A DNA stretch of 64,000 nucleotides, from contig NZ_CP040106.1 in assembly GCF_005281475.1 (NCBI RefSeq), positions 3,686,501 through 3,750,500 of the forward strand, written 5' to 3'. This DNA comes from Echinicola rosea (GTDB taxonomy: Bacteria; Bacteroidota; Bacteroidia; Cytophagales; Cyclobacteriaceae). Every line of letters starts with the position of its first letter. Position 1 is the first letter of the stretch. Of this stretch, positions 8,705 through 17,433 are shown in pieces. The translations under genes were made by a program, and so were the position numbers. The notes below the pieces were generated by a model. The model saw nothing but the letters and a program-made list of their open reading frames with translations. It made no database searches and was not told the DNA's origin.

Positions 8705-10381
8705 TTAGTACCCTGGATTTTGCGGGAAGGCATCATTGCCTCCGGCGACTCTGTCTATTTGATCCTGAGGAATCGGCCTTAAGATATGGGTGTCTTTAAT
8801 GTTTGGAGCACCAGCGGTATTGTGTAGCTTGACCCTTTCCACTAACACGCCCCACCTTACCAAGTCCATCCATCTTTTTTGCTCGCCCAAAAGTTCTCTT
8901 GCACGTTCGTCCATGATGAATTCAAGGTCCAGTTCAGCAGCAGTGATTTCCATATCAGCTTCCATTCCCGGCCAAGCGGCCCTTCTTCTGATGGCGTTTA
9001 TGTTTTCAACGGCATTATCGATGTTGCCTTGCTGAAATTGCGCTTCTGCTAGCATCAGGTAAGTATCTGCCAGCCTGAAAGCGATATAATCCCTGCCACC
9101 GGCTGCTTGGGTCTTATCCTGTCTGCCCGGATCCAAGTGCTTGTTAAGGGTCGGATATAGCTTATCCGTGTACATGCTAGGGGTCAGTATTTGATAGGGT
9201 TTGGATGCTCTTTCAGTTTCCGGGATTTCATAACCCGGTATATAGATCGCTGTATCACCCTCCGCAAATGAAACCGTATTTTTGCTGAGGTCAAAAGTCG
9301 TATTGTAGTCTCCTGGACTATTGCTGTAAAAAACATCTTTGAAGGATTTTTGATACCGGGCATCCACATCTCGGTTTACAAAGACTTCATTCAGGGTGTA
9401 ATCCGTAGGACGATACCGTTTCCATGGCCTGCCGTTGGCGACGTCCCTTTGCATTCCTGGTTGGACATCATATTCCATTAAGAAATAAAGGTGTGTATTG
9501 TTTCCGCCCCCATTGGTAAGTGGATCACGGGTGTATTGTATGCTGAAGATGACCTCATCATTGATTTCATTGCCAAACGCATAAACGTCACCAAAATCAG
9601 GGAGCAATCGAAAACCATAATCGTCGATTACGTTCTGAAAATAGGACTCCGCATTGGCAAAATCACTTCCTTCAGCTGCCTCCGAGTAGCCTTTGGTCAA
9701 ATAGACCAATCCCAATAAATGCTCCGCAGCTGCTCGGGTAGCCCTTCCGTAATCGGAGGCTCGCATAGTGCTCTCCAAGTCGGGCATAGCAGCTTCCAAA
9801 TCTGCGATGATGGCTGCGTACATTTCGGCTACCGTGGACCTGTTTACCTCATTGGTGGGCAGGACGGTTTCTGACAGCTGCAGGTCCACGCCACCAAAGT
9901 GCTGCGTCAAGAGGAAATAATGATGGGCACGTATAAACTTGGCTTCTGCGATGTACTGAGCCATTAACGCTTCATCTATTCCGGTCACTTCTGGTGCACG
10001 GGCGATCACCGCGTTACAGGTATTGATACCTTCGTAAAAAAGACTCCAAACTTCTCGAACATGTCCGGTTCTGGAGTCAAATTGAGAAGTGTATTGGTTC
10101 ATGAATTTCCAACTGCCATCGGCTCCATTGGTATAGGTATCTGTTCCGAATATGGTGAAGTTGTTACCTCTTTCGGTACCATAAAATGACCGGAAGGTGC
10201 TATAGGCGGCATTGATTCCATCACGGAGACCACTTGGAGTGTTCAAATAGTCATCGCCGATGTTGGAAATTACCTCCTCATCGAGGACTCCATCGCAAGC
10301 AGGCAGTGCGGTAATTCCAAATCCTAAAGTGCATGCCAGAAGAACTTGGGACAGTTTGTTTTTATATCTATTGATTCGCAT
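8705..10381 (-). CDS. SusD/RagB-family nutrient-binding outer-membrane lipoprotein (hexuronate locus)
   Basis: 558 residues. The N-terminal signal ends in lipobox ALPAC (Cys29), so the protein is predicted to be lipid-anchored on the cell surface. The SusD fold is indicated by YLNTPSGLRDGINAAY near the N-terminus, the TPR-like segment AEAKFIRAHHYFLLTQHFGGV, the repeated YLMLAEAQFQQG segment, INAIRRRAAWPG, and the terminal RPIPQDQIDRV...FPQNPGY. It should bind an oligosaccharide and hand it to the SusC partner encoded 24 bp upstream in the same operon. The LacI operator upstream of susC and the adjacent uronate genes suggest a uronic-acid-containing ligand. No glycosidase or lyase gene accompanies it. 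Confidence 0.93.
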   Translation of the reverse strand: MRINRYKNKLSQVLLACTLGFGITALPACDGVLDEEVISNIGDDYLNTPSGLRDGINAAYSTFRSFYGTERGNNFTIFGTDTYTNGADGSWKFMNQYTSQFDSRTGHVREVWSLFYEGINTCNAVIARAPEVTGIDEALMAQYIAEAKFIRAHHYFLLTQHFGGVDLQLSETVLPTNEVNRSTVAEMYAAIIADLEAAMPDLESTMRASDYGRATRAAAEHLLGLVYLTKGYSEAAEGSDFANAESYFQNVIDDYGFRLLPDFGDVYAFGNEINDEVIFSIQYTRDPLTNGGGNNTHLYFLMEYDVQPGMQRDVANGRPWKRYRPTDYTLNEVFVNRDVDARYQKSFKDVFYSNSPGDYNTTFDLSKNTVSFAEGDTAIYIPGYEIPETERASKPYQILTPSMYTDKLYPTLNKHLDPGRQDKTQAAGGRDYIAFRLADTYLMLAEAQFQQGNIDNAVENINAIRRRAAWPGMEADMEITAAELDLEFIMDERARELLGEQKRWMDLVRWGVLVERVKLHNTAGAPNIKDTHILRPIPQDQIDRVAGGNDAFPQNPGY

Positions 10382-10405
10382 GAGTTCTTGTTTTTAAATC
10401 CTACA

Positions 10406-13400
10406 TTAAAATTTAGCATTGATGCCAAAAGTGAACGACGTAACCGCCGGTGAGATGTTGGCATTTACCTCTCCTGCACCGACTCCCTGGTCGCCATCTA
10501 GGTACACCTCTGGATCAATTCCTTTGTATTTGCTCCTATACTTGGCAAAAATAAACGGCTGCTGGATGCTGGAATAGATCCTTAGGCTGGTCATGCCCAA
10601 TTTGGAAGCAATTTTATCAGAGAAATTGTAACCTAAATTAATGTTTCTGATTTTGATAAAGGAGCCATCAAAGTATGACATCGAACTGGCATATTTGGGG
10701 CTTTCCTGGTTTTGGTTTGGTCTTGGGAAATCGTTTGTCGGATTATCGGGTGTCCAGTAATTTACCGCTAAGTTGTTGTATCTCCCAAACAGGCTGTTAA
10801 ACTGATCATGGAATCGGCTTCTGATCATAGATCCAAACCTTCCATAGATAAAAAACGATAGGTCAAAGTTTTTGTAAGAGAACCTATTGGTCATGCCCAA
10901 AACGAAATCAGGTACTGCGGAACCGAGGATTTGACGGTCATCCGCATTGATTTGGCCATCGTTGTTGATGTCTTCTACCCTAATTTCGCCCACATTGTCC
11001 TCATAGGATTCCGCGAGGTCGGCTTGGTCCGTCTGCCATATACCTATTTTTTTATAATCATAAAAGACGGTCAGGGCTTCTCCTACAAAACGACCTGCCG
11101 AGATATCGTCTCCATTTGGAAGTTCCAGGATTTCTTCCCTGTTTCTATTAAAAATCAGGTCCGTGGTCCAAGTGAAATTGGTGTTGTCTATGTTGACGCT
11201 GTTTACGGTCAGTTCGATTCCACGGTTTTGGGTCTTGCCTACATTGGTGGTATAGCCGCTAAAGCCAATGGAATAGGGTAGAGGCTGTGGGGCGAGGAGA
11301 TCCTTTGTGGTGGTAACGTAATATTCAAAACTACCACCGATCCTTCCGGCAATCAGCGAAAAGTCCAACCCGGCGTTTAGCGTGGTGGACGTTTCCCAGC
11401 GTAGGTTGGGATTGCCAATGGTGTTTGGCCCATATCCAAAAGCCGGATTGTTATCATAGGCATAGGTGCTTCTGCCCAGTAGGGCTTGAGTCTGATAAGG
11501 ATCAATGGCCTGATTACCGATAGAACCATAACTAACCCTTAGCTTCAGCTGGTCAAAGGTGTTGTTAGCCTTGAAGAATGGCTCATCACTGACATTCCAC
11601 CCCAATGCCACAGAGGGGAAATAGGCAAATTTATTGTTCTCTCCAAACTTGGAAGAACCATCGGCCCTTAAAGTACCGGTCACCAGGTATTTTCCTTTAT
11701 AATTGTAGTTTAACCTGCCCATAAAGGAGAGCAAGGTCCACTGCACCAAATTGGTATTGGCTCCAGTGATTTGACTGGCATCTCCCAGTCTGTTGTAGCT
11801 TTGGGATTCTGCCGGAATGCCCTGAACGTTCAAAGACGTCTCTTCAAGGTTGTCCTTTTGGAAGGATTGTAGTCCGGTAAATTTAAATTCATGGTCTTCT
11901 CCAAAAGTACGGTCATAAGTAATGATATTTTCCAAGGTATAGTTGAACCTGAAATCTTCGTTTACACTTCCTGTAGGATCTCCGCCTCTTCTGGAATTGG
12001 TCTGGGAGCCAGTGAAACGTCCGTTTCTGTCAATGGTGATGTCCGGACCGAAATTAACCCGGTAGGTCAGCCCGTCGATGATTTTCCATTCTGCGTAGAT
12101 GCTGTTAAAAATTCTGTACCTTTTGGTCAGGTCAATATTAGCCCCTGGAACAATCTCAGCCAAAGGATTGGTCCTGAGCCCATCTGAAGTGGGAAGGAAA
12201 ATAAGATTTCCGTCTTCGTCATACGGTTTACCGAGTGGATTTTCCTGCATGGCACCACCGATAGGGTTAAAATTCTCTCCATTTCGTTCGCTGTAGGAGA
12301 CCAGTGTGGACGTCCCAAAACGGATCTTATCATTGATCTTGTGATCTATGTTGGCACGGAAGTTATATCGTGTATAATCTTGGTTGATCACGACACCTTT
12401 GTCTTGGAAAAAACCTCCGGAGACGAAAAACTGAGTTTTTTCACTTCCTCCTGATACGGATACCTGGTGGCTTTGGATGGCCCCAGTGCGGGTAAGGGCA
12501 CCGACATAATCGGTCGTTCTCCCAGCTGCGATTCCCTCCAGTTCTACTGGTTCAAATAATGCTTCGTCCGCTTCCGCAGTGGAAGGGCCTTCAGGATAAT
12601 CGCCAGTTGTCCTTCTGGATTCTCTTTTGTATTCGGCAAATTCAGGTCCATTGAAAACCTCAATGTTTCCCAATGATTTGTTGAATCCATAGTATGAGTC
12701 CAAAGAAACGACCGTTTTGCCCGTGGTACCCCGTTTGGTGGTGACTAATACCACGCCGTTGGCACCTCTGGATCCGTAGATGGCCGTAGCGGAAGCGTCC
12801 TTGAGGATTTCCATGGAGGTAATGTCGTTAGGGTTAATGTCATTGATTCCTCCAGCGATGGGAATTCCATCTACTACGTATAAAGGTTCGTTACTTGCAT
12901 TGAACGATCTCCTACCACGGATCCGTACTTGTGGTGCTGCGCCAGGCTTACTGCCTGGGGAAGTCACATCCACCCCCGAAGAACGGCCTTGAAGGGCTTG
13001 GCGGGCATCGGTAATGGGTTGGTCAGTGATTTCTTTGGCACCTACCGAGGAGATGGCTCCAGTGAGTTGGCTCTTTTTTACCGAACCATAGCCCACGACT
13101 ACCACTTCCTCAAGGTCAGAAACGTCCGGATCCAACTTCACATCGATGGTCGTTTGGGTGCCAAGGGTAATCTCGGTAGTCTTATATCCAATAAAGGAAA
13201 ATTGTAGGACCTGGCCTTCACTGGCCATGATGGTGTAGTTGCCATCGATGTCAGCGGCGGTCCCTGTACTGGATCCTTTGATAAGGACTGCAGCTCCAGG
13301 GATGGGCATGTCATTTTCATCCGTGATGGTGCCTGTGACCTGGGTATTTTGCCCGAGCAATGGACCAGAAAACAGCAATAGGAACAGTACTATTCCTAAT

Positions 13401-13423
13401 GATAGGTAATTTTTGCTTTGCAT
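10406..13423 (-). CDS. SusC/RagA-family TonB-dependent outer-membrane transporter (hexuronate locus)
   Basis: 1005 residues. There is a signal peptide (cleavage near LLGQ, residue 25), a carboxypeptidase-regulatory-like domain (about 28-100, with PGAAVLIKGSSTGTAADIDG), the SusC signature EVVVVGYG at 106-113, a plug domain (about 115-231, ILKDASATAIYGSRGANGVV), and then the 22-strand barrel ending in an aromatic strand (FTFGINAKF). It moves a ligand through the outer membrane using TonB energy, with the downstream SusD as lid. It is transcribed with susD and away from the ExuT-type transporter. The 253-bp intergenic region holds the second LacI-type operator, so susCD and transporter expression are probably coordinated. 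Confidence 0.95.
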   Translation of the reverse strand: MQSKNYLSLGIVLFLLLFSGPLLGQNTQVTGTITDENDMPIPGAAVLIKGSSTGTAADIDGNYTIMASEGQVLQFSFIGYKTTEITLGTQTTIDVKLDPDVSDLEEVVVVGYGSVKKSQLTGAISSVGAKEITDQPITDARQALQGRSSGVDVTSPGSKPGAAPQVRIRGRRSFNASNEPLYVVDGIPIAGGINDINPNDITSMEILKDASATAIYGSRGANGVVLVTTKRGTTGKTVVSLDSYYGFNKSLGNIEVFNGPEFAEYKRESRRTTGDYPEGPSTAEADEALFEPVELEGIAAGRTTDYVGALTRTGAIQSHQVSVSGGSEKTQFFVSGGFFQDKGVVINQDYTRYNFRANIDHKINDKIRFGTSTLVSYSERNGENFNPIGGAMQENPLGKPYDEDGNLIFLPTSDGLRTNPLAEIVPGANIDLTKRYRIFNSIYAEWKIIDGLTYRVNFGPDITIDRNGRFTGSQTNSRRGGDPTGSVNEDFRFNYTLENIITYDRTFGEDHEFKFTGLQSFQKDNLEETSLNVQGIPAESQSYNRLGDASQITGANTNLVQWTLLSFMGRLNYNYKGKYLVTGTLRADGSSKFGENNKFAYFPSVALGWNVSDEPFFKANNTFDQLKLRVSYGSIGNQAIDPYQTQALLGRSTYAYDNNPAFGYGPNTIGNPNLRWETSTTLNAGLDFSLIAGRIGGSFEYYVTTTKDLLAPQPLPYSIGFSGYTTNVGKTQNRGIELTVNSVNIDNTNFTWTTDLIFNRNREEILELPNGDDISAGRFVGEALTVFYDYKKIGIWQTDQADLAESYEDNVGEIRVEDINNDGQINADDRQILGSAVPDFVLGMTNRFSYKNFDLSFFIYGRFGSMIRSRFHDQFNSLFGRYNNLAVNYWTPDNPTNDFPRPNQNQESPKYASSMSYFDGSFIKIRNINLGYNFSDKIASKLGMTSLRIYSSIQQPFIFAKYRSKYKGIDPEVYLDGDQGVGAGEVNANISPAVTSFTFGINAKF

Positions 13424-13560
13424 AATTATTTGGTTTATTGTTAATCATTAAAAGGGTTTCAAGTGGCTAAGAAAAATTCCAAAAATGAATTTTTAGGTTA
13501 TTATGACAATCAAATTAGACAATGTTATGGATCAATTCAATTTCAAATATTAATTTATTT

Positions 13561-13576
13561 ACGGAATCGATTTCGT
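13561..13576. promoter_or_regulatory. LacI-family operator, copy 2 (susC/transporter intergenic)
   Basis: ACGGAATCGATTTCGT, 14 of 16 positions self-complementary around a central CG, and 15 of 16 identical to the copy at 7500-7515. It lies 138 bp upstream of susC and 101 bp upstream of the divergent transporter gene, a position from which a repressor could control both. Confidence 0.72.
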
Positions 13577-13676
13577 ATTTATTGTTTTATGTAATCAGTT
13601 GTGGTCGGTATAAAATTGATATAATTGGGAAAATATCGTTATAAATAAATGGTGAGTATTTTGGTGATAATTCTGT

Positions 13677-14996
13677 ATGATGAGTAAAATCAAGTGGAAT
13701 AGTATTATTAGGGGATATAGGTGGCGCATGGTCGCCTTGCTTTTTATGGCTACCGCAATCAAATATATTGACAGAAATGTGCTTTCATTTACCATGATCG
13801 ATGAGGGATTCAGAAGGGAGATGTTAAATGTTCCTGAGTCATCACCGCTTACTGCCGATCTGATTGGGAGATTTAAGGTCCTGATGGGCTATGTGGATGC
13901 CAGTTTTAAATTTGCTTATGCCATTGGATTTGTGCTGATGGGTTATTTTATCGACCGGGTATTGGTCAAAAAAGGCTATAGTATTGCCATAGCCATTTGG
14001 AGCTTTGCGGGTATTGCTACGGCTTTTGTGAGCAGTTTTAGAGGGCTTAGCATTACCCGGTTTGTTTTTGGATTTGGGGAATCGGCCAATTTTCCCGCAG
14101 CCATAAAAACCATAGCAGAGTGGTTTCCGAAAAAAGAACGTTCCTTTGCCACTGGAATCTATAATGCTGGTGCCAATGTAGGGATCATGGCCACTGCGCT
14201 CATCGTACCTGCTTTGATTATCCATTTGGGATGGCGGTGGTCGTTTTTGTGTACTGGTGTTTTAGGGGTGATGTTGCTAGTTTGTTGGCGGCTGATTTAT
14301 AGACCTCTTGCCTCGCATCCACAAGTAAGTGCAGAGGAGCAACAATATATCGAATCTGATCATGCACCAGCTTCCAATAATACCAAGGTGCCGTGGAAAA
14401 ATCTCCTGAAGACAAGGGGGGCGTGGGCAATTGCATTGGGAAAGTTTTTCACAGATCCCATTTGGTGGTTTTATCTTACCTGGCTACCTGATTTTTTTAA
14501 TAGCAATGAAGCACTCGAAACCAAATTGGATTTAACAGGATTGGCACTTCCCTTTATCGTGATCTATTTTACTTCTGATTTGGGAAGTGTTTTTTTTGGT
14601 TGGCTTTCGGGAAAATTTATCAGTATGGGGTGGACGGTGAATAAAAGCCGGAAAGTGACACTGTTGCTTTGTGCCCTGTTGGTAGTACCCTTGATTTTTG
14701 CCGCTAAGGTAGCCAATGTTCACCTGGCAATGGTATTGGTGGCGATCGCTGCGGCAGCCCACCAAGGCTGGTCTGCTAATTTGTTTACCCTTTCTTCCGA
14801 TATTTTCCCCAAACGAGTGGTCGGGTCTGTAGTCGGATTGGCGGGGATGGTCGGAGGGATCGGAGGGACGATCTTTGCCGCTTTTGCAGGAATCATTCTG
14901 GTGAATTGGGGCTATTTTCCCATCTTTATGATGGCTTCGGCGTCTTATTTGATCGCGTTGCTGATTATTCACCTCCTCGTTCCAAGGATTGGGTGA
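13677..14996 (+). CDS. exuT: MFS transporter, hexuronate (ExuT-like, anion:cation symporter family)
   Basis: 439 residues with about 12 hydrophobic segments. The N-terminal signature YIDRNVLSF and the long conserved segment around residues 130-180 (RFVFGFGESANFPAAIKT, EWFPKKERSFATGIYNAG) are characteristic of the anion:cation symporter family that includes ExuT and GudP. It should import monomeric glucuronate or galacturonate with protons through the inner membrane, feeding UxaC. Two adjacent ATG codons (13677 and 13680) are possible starts. It is divergent from susC across a region carrying a LacI-type operator, which supports membership in the hexuronate regulon. The exact substrate is not determined by sequence; other ACS members carry glucarate, tartrate or phthalate. 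Confidence 0.88.
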   Translation: MMSKIKWNSIIRGYRWRMVALLFMATAIKYIDRNVLSFTMIDEGFRREMLNVPESSPLTADLIGRFKVLMGYVDASFKFAYAIGFVLMGYFIDRVLVKKGYSIAIAIWSFAGIATAFVSSFRGLSITRFVFGFGESANFPAAIKTIAEWFPKKERSFATGIYNAGANVGIMATALIVPALIIHLGWRWSFLCTGVLGVMLLVCWRLIYRPLASHPQVSAEEQQYIESDHAPASNNTKVPWKNLLKTRGAWAIALGKFFTDPIWWFYLTWLPDFFNSNEALETKLDLTGLALPFIVIYFTSDLGSVFFGWLSGKFISMGWTVNKSRKVTLLLCALLVVPLIFAAKVANVHLAMVLVAIAAAAHQGWSANLFTLSSDIFPKRVVGSVVGLAGMVGGIGGTIFAAFAGIILVNWGYFPIFMMASASYLIALLIIHLLVPRIG

Positions 14997-15176
14997 TGCC
15001 TCGAGGGTAATTCCAATATGGACCTGTGTTTGGTTTTTACTGCTATTTCTTTGGGTAGAATGCTGGTTTAATGCCGATTAGTTAGTGTGTATCTGGAAAA
15101 TATGGGGTCTATATTTTTTCCTTGGGCAGTTATTTTTCTAGCTAAATTTCTAGGTGGTTTTCATCCCTTTACCTTT

Positions 15177-15421
15177 GTTACTTTTTTGACCTGAAGCAAA
15201 AAAGTAACCAAAAAAAACCGCCGCTACGCCACGGCGCACAGGTGTGCAGCTATTGGCCTAAAATTAAAACCTCCCCTCATGCAGGCAAACTCCTCCTGTC
15301 TAAAGCCAGGTAAACCTTCTTTAGCCGCCAACATTCTTTTTGGTCAGCCTTTCGTCAAACAAGCCTGCCTTTTTGCCCACCCGCTATTTAATTTCTTAAC
15401 GCCCAATACCTGCAAGGCGGA
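15177..15421 (+). repeat. Diverged third member of the 300-bp repeat family
   Basis: The same blocks as in 1-300 and 17134-17433 occur in the same order: the GTTACTTTTTT hairpin, the A-rich run, GCAGGCAAACTCCTC, CGTCAAACAAGCCTGC, then an ATTTCTTAACG block, a CAATACCT block and CAAGGC. Overall identity is much lower. Its hairpin is a perfect 12-bp stem (15177-15188 with 15197-15208) around loop ACCTGAAG. That loop is the reverse complement of the loop in the other two copies. It is non-coding, follows the transporter gene and abuts the element at 15432. Confidence 0.75.
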
Positions 15422-15431
15422 TTCAGTTAAT

Positions 15432-15603
15432 AACCTGAGCTCGACTTAATTTTTGTATTAAAATCGTCATAGCGAACCCTTTTAAGGAGGATGTGGGTTG
15501 GAAAAGGGTGTGGCAATCCCGAAATACTGAGGCTGCCACGGCTTCCACTCCTCATATCTCCCTCTAAGCCTCGCAGTGACGATTTTAAAATCGAACTGAG
15601 GTT
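15432..15603 (+). repeat. 172-bp MITE/REP-like element, copy A
   Basis: The ends are imperfect inverted repeats (AACCTGAGCTCGA and its partner TCGAACTGAGGTT), followed by a second inverted pair containing AAAATCGTCA. The same element lies in reverse orientation at 47510-47679. The two copies align along most of their length but differ in the centre, where each copy has its own local inverted repeat. It resembles the GTCATTGCGAGG-type palindromic repeats of Bacteroidota. It encodes no protein; mobilisation in trans by a RAYT- or IS-type transposase is plausible but unproven. Confidence 0.8.
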
Positions 15604-15910
15604 AATAAGTCCCAAAAAGGTATCGCTTCCTTATGACGGCCCTTGGTATGCCTGTTTTCCAGCCGATGGTGGAGGCCGTTAAGAAAGTGAGTTGGCTCGC
15701 GTCGTGGAACAGCGAGACCCACTCACTTTTAGGCCGTAGCCATCGGGTGGAAATTAAAATGGGTGACGGATCTCGGTCGCAGGGGAAATCCATGTCCCAT
15801 TTTAAAGGGCAGACCACTGGCCTAGATTTTTTTCTTTCTTTTTTCATCAATGGAAAAAAGGAAAAGGATAAAATCCACCAAAATGGCCAAAGCCATACAG
15901 TTAAAGTCAA
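15604..15910 (+). other. Structured non-coding stretch with two long hairpins
   Basis: No convincing gene is present. A long interrupted inverted repeat spans 15663-15746: arms CCGATGG/CCATCGG, with internal GGCC/GGCC and AAAGTGAGT/ACTCACTTT pairs around an 11-nt loop. A second inverted pair, AAAATGGG at 15756-15763 and CCCATTTT at 15796-15803, follows. A third T-rich/A-rich hairpin lies near 15829-15860 and resembles the GTTACTTTTTT hairpins of the neighbouring repeat. The stretch directly adjoins the MITE-like element, so the region looks like a nested landing zone for repeats. Alternatives are a structured RNA or a decayed mobile element. Confidence 0.5.
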
Positions 15911-16024
15911 ATAGAATAGAAACTCCTAGCAGGTGAAAACAGGGAAATGTCCTTAACTAAACGGCATTGAGTGTGGGTTTAATAGTTTGAACCTGATTTA
16001 ATCCATCCAAGTGAAGATAAGGAT

Positions 16025-16957
16025 TTATTTAAATGCATCAGCTTTATGGTAGGCATCAATCAGGGCTTGTTCTCCTTCTTTTCCTGGTGAGGCATTCCCA
16101 TGTTCCATCCCACAAATTCCCTTGAATCCTTTATGGTCAATCCATTTAAAGACGTTTTGGTAATTGATTTCTCCAGTTCCGGGCTCTTTTCTTCCGGGAT
16201 TATCACCGATTTGTATATAGGCAATTTCCTCCCAGCAAAGCTCCATGTTCGGGATTAGATTGCCTTCATTTCGCTGCATGTGGTAAATGTCATAGAGAAT
16301 TTTGACAGCAGGGCTGTCCACGGCCTTACAGATCATATACGCTTGGTTGGAATGCCTGAGGTAGAGATGCGGATTATCGCTAAGTGGCTCCATTACCATG
16401 GTCAAACCATGTGGCTCAAATACTTCGGCTCCCATTCTATATGCGTCGATAATATTTGCGGTCTGCTGATCCATTGGCAGGTTTCTTTCAAAATAGCCGG
16501 GCACTACGGTCATCCATTTGGCATTGACGATTTTGGCGACTTCTACGGCTTTCTCACATTCTTTCACAAACGCCTCCTTATACGTTTCTTTTCCCGTAGT
16601 GAGGGCCACTTCCCAGTTGAACCCAGGATCGATCACAAAAACTCCCATGGTCATGCCGTGTTTCTCAAGGGCTGCTCCGATGCGCTTTTGGTCTTCCGGT
16701 GAGCGCTTCATCAGGCCATTGTCTTCCAAGGCCGGAAAGCCCTGCTCAGCCATAAAGTTAATTTGATCCACCAGGTCATTGCCCGCATGGTTTTTAAACA
16801 TGCCAAAATGAGGGGCATAATTTAAATTGAAATGTTGTCGAATAGGTTTTTCCGTACGGGTATTGGCGAGAGAAACGCCACTGGTAAAGGTGGCCAAAGC
16901 ACTGCCCAGTGCTGCATTTTTCAAAAAAGTTCTTCTAGGGTTTCGGTGGTTTTTCAT
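16025..16957 (-). CDS. Tat-exported sugar phosphate isomerase/epimerase (hydroxypyruvate isomerase-like)
   Basis: 310 residues. The N-terminus has a twin-arginine signal (RRTFLK at 8-13, followed by AALGSALATFTSGVSLA), so the folded protein would be exported to the periplasm. The rest is a xylose-isomerase-like TIM barrel resembling hydroxypyruvate isomerase: HFNLNYAPHFGMF, MEPLSDNP, KILYDIYHMQRNEG, YIQIGDNPGRKEPGTGEINY and a terminal GMEHGN. The acidic and His residues of those motifs form the usual metal site. Exported members of this family are common next to sugar catabolic genes in Bacteroidota, but their reactions are mostly unknown. It stands alone between non-coding repeats. A periplasmic sugar isomerase or epimerase role is inferred from fold only. 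Confidence 0.85.
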   Translation of the reverse strand: MKNHRNPRRTFLKNAALGSALATFTSGVSLANTRTEKPIRQHFNLNYAPHFGMFKNHAGNDLVDQINFMAEQGFPALEDNGLMKRSPEDQKRIGAALEKHGMTMGVFVIDPGFNWEVALTTGKETYKEAFVKECEKAVEVAKIVNAKWMTVVPGYFERNLPMDQQTANIIDAYRMGAEVFEPHGLTMVMEPLSDNPHLYLRHSNQAYMICKAVDSPAVKILYDIYHMQRNEGNLIPNMELCWEEIAYIQIGDNPGRKEPGTGEINYQNVFKWIDHKGFKGICGMEHGNASPGKEGEQALIDAYHKADAFK

Positions 16958-17133
16958 CTTTGGTTATTGTATTTTAGGTTTTTTTAAAGCAATCTAATAT
17001 AAGGTATGATGCAGGTGTTGACAAATAATTTTTTATTAATGGTGCCGGAGATGCTTGTTTCTTTTTGGTTCTATATGATTTACTATGGGTAACTATTACT
17101 TTGCATGTCAAATTCTAGCTTGCCTTTCATCTT
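16958..17133. other. AT-rich intergenic region
   Basis: Upstream region of the Tat-exported isomerase gene, ending where the 300-bp repeat begins. No open frame, hairpin or clear promoter motif was recognised. Confidence 0.5.
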
Positions 17134-17433
17134 GTTGCCTTGTTACTTTTTTCCTTCAGGTGAAAAACGTAACCAAAAAAACCCGCTGCGGTGAGCTATA
17201 TGACTAAAATCAAAGCCAGCACTCACGCAGGCAAACTCCTCTATTTGTGCAGCATACCAATTTTTTGTACTGATTCACGTCAAACAAGCCTGCGCTTTTT
17301 CCAGCCCACTTCTTTGATTTCTTAACGTCAAATACCTCAAGGCAGAATAGAAAATTGCCCACTGAAAAGGAACATGAATCAACATTAATTTAACCGGAAT
17401 AATATCTTTACCCACTATAATCCATATAGAGCC
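17134..17433 (+). repeat. 300-bp dispersed direct repeat, copy 2
   Basis: Identical to 1-300 over its whole length and in the same orientation; the offset is exactly 17133. The right edge of identity is after ATCCATATAGAGCC at 17433. It lies in a 788-bp non-coding region between the isomerase gene and the WYL regulator gene. In 17434-17745 no gene is supported. Perfect identity over 300 non-coding bases implies recent duplication, gene conversion or strong constraint. Confidence 0.93.

Noticed and set aside
15427..15914. Several short frames on both strands in the repeat block
   Set aside because: They lie across inverted repeats and hairpins, differ between the repeat copies and lack any protein feature.
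1..17433. Composite transposon formed by the 300-bp repeats
   Set aside because: No transposase gene or terminal inverted repeats were found, so a composite transposon is not supported; only a repeat-bracketed segment is reported.
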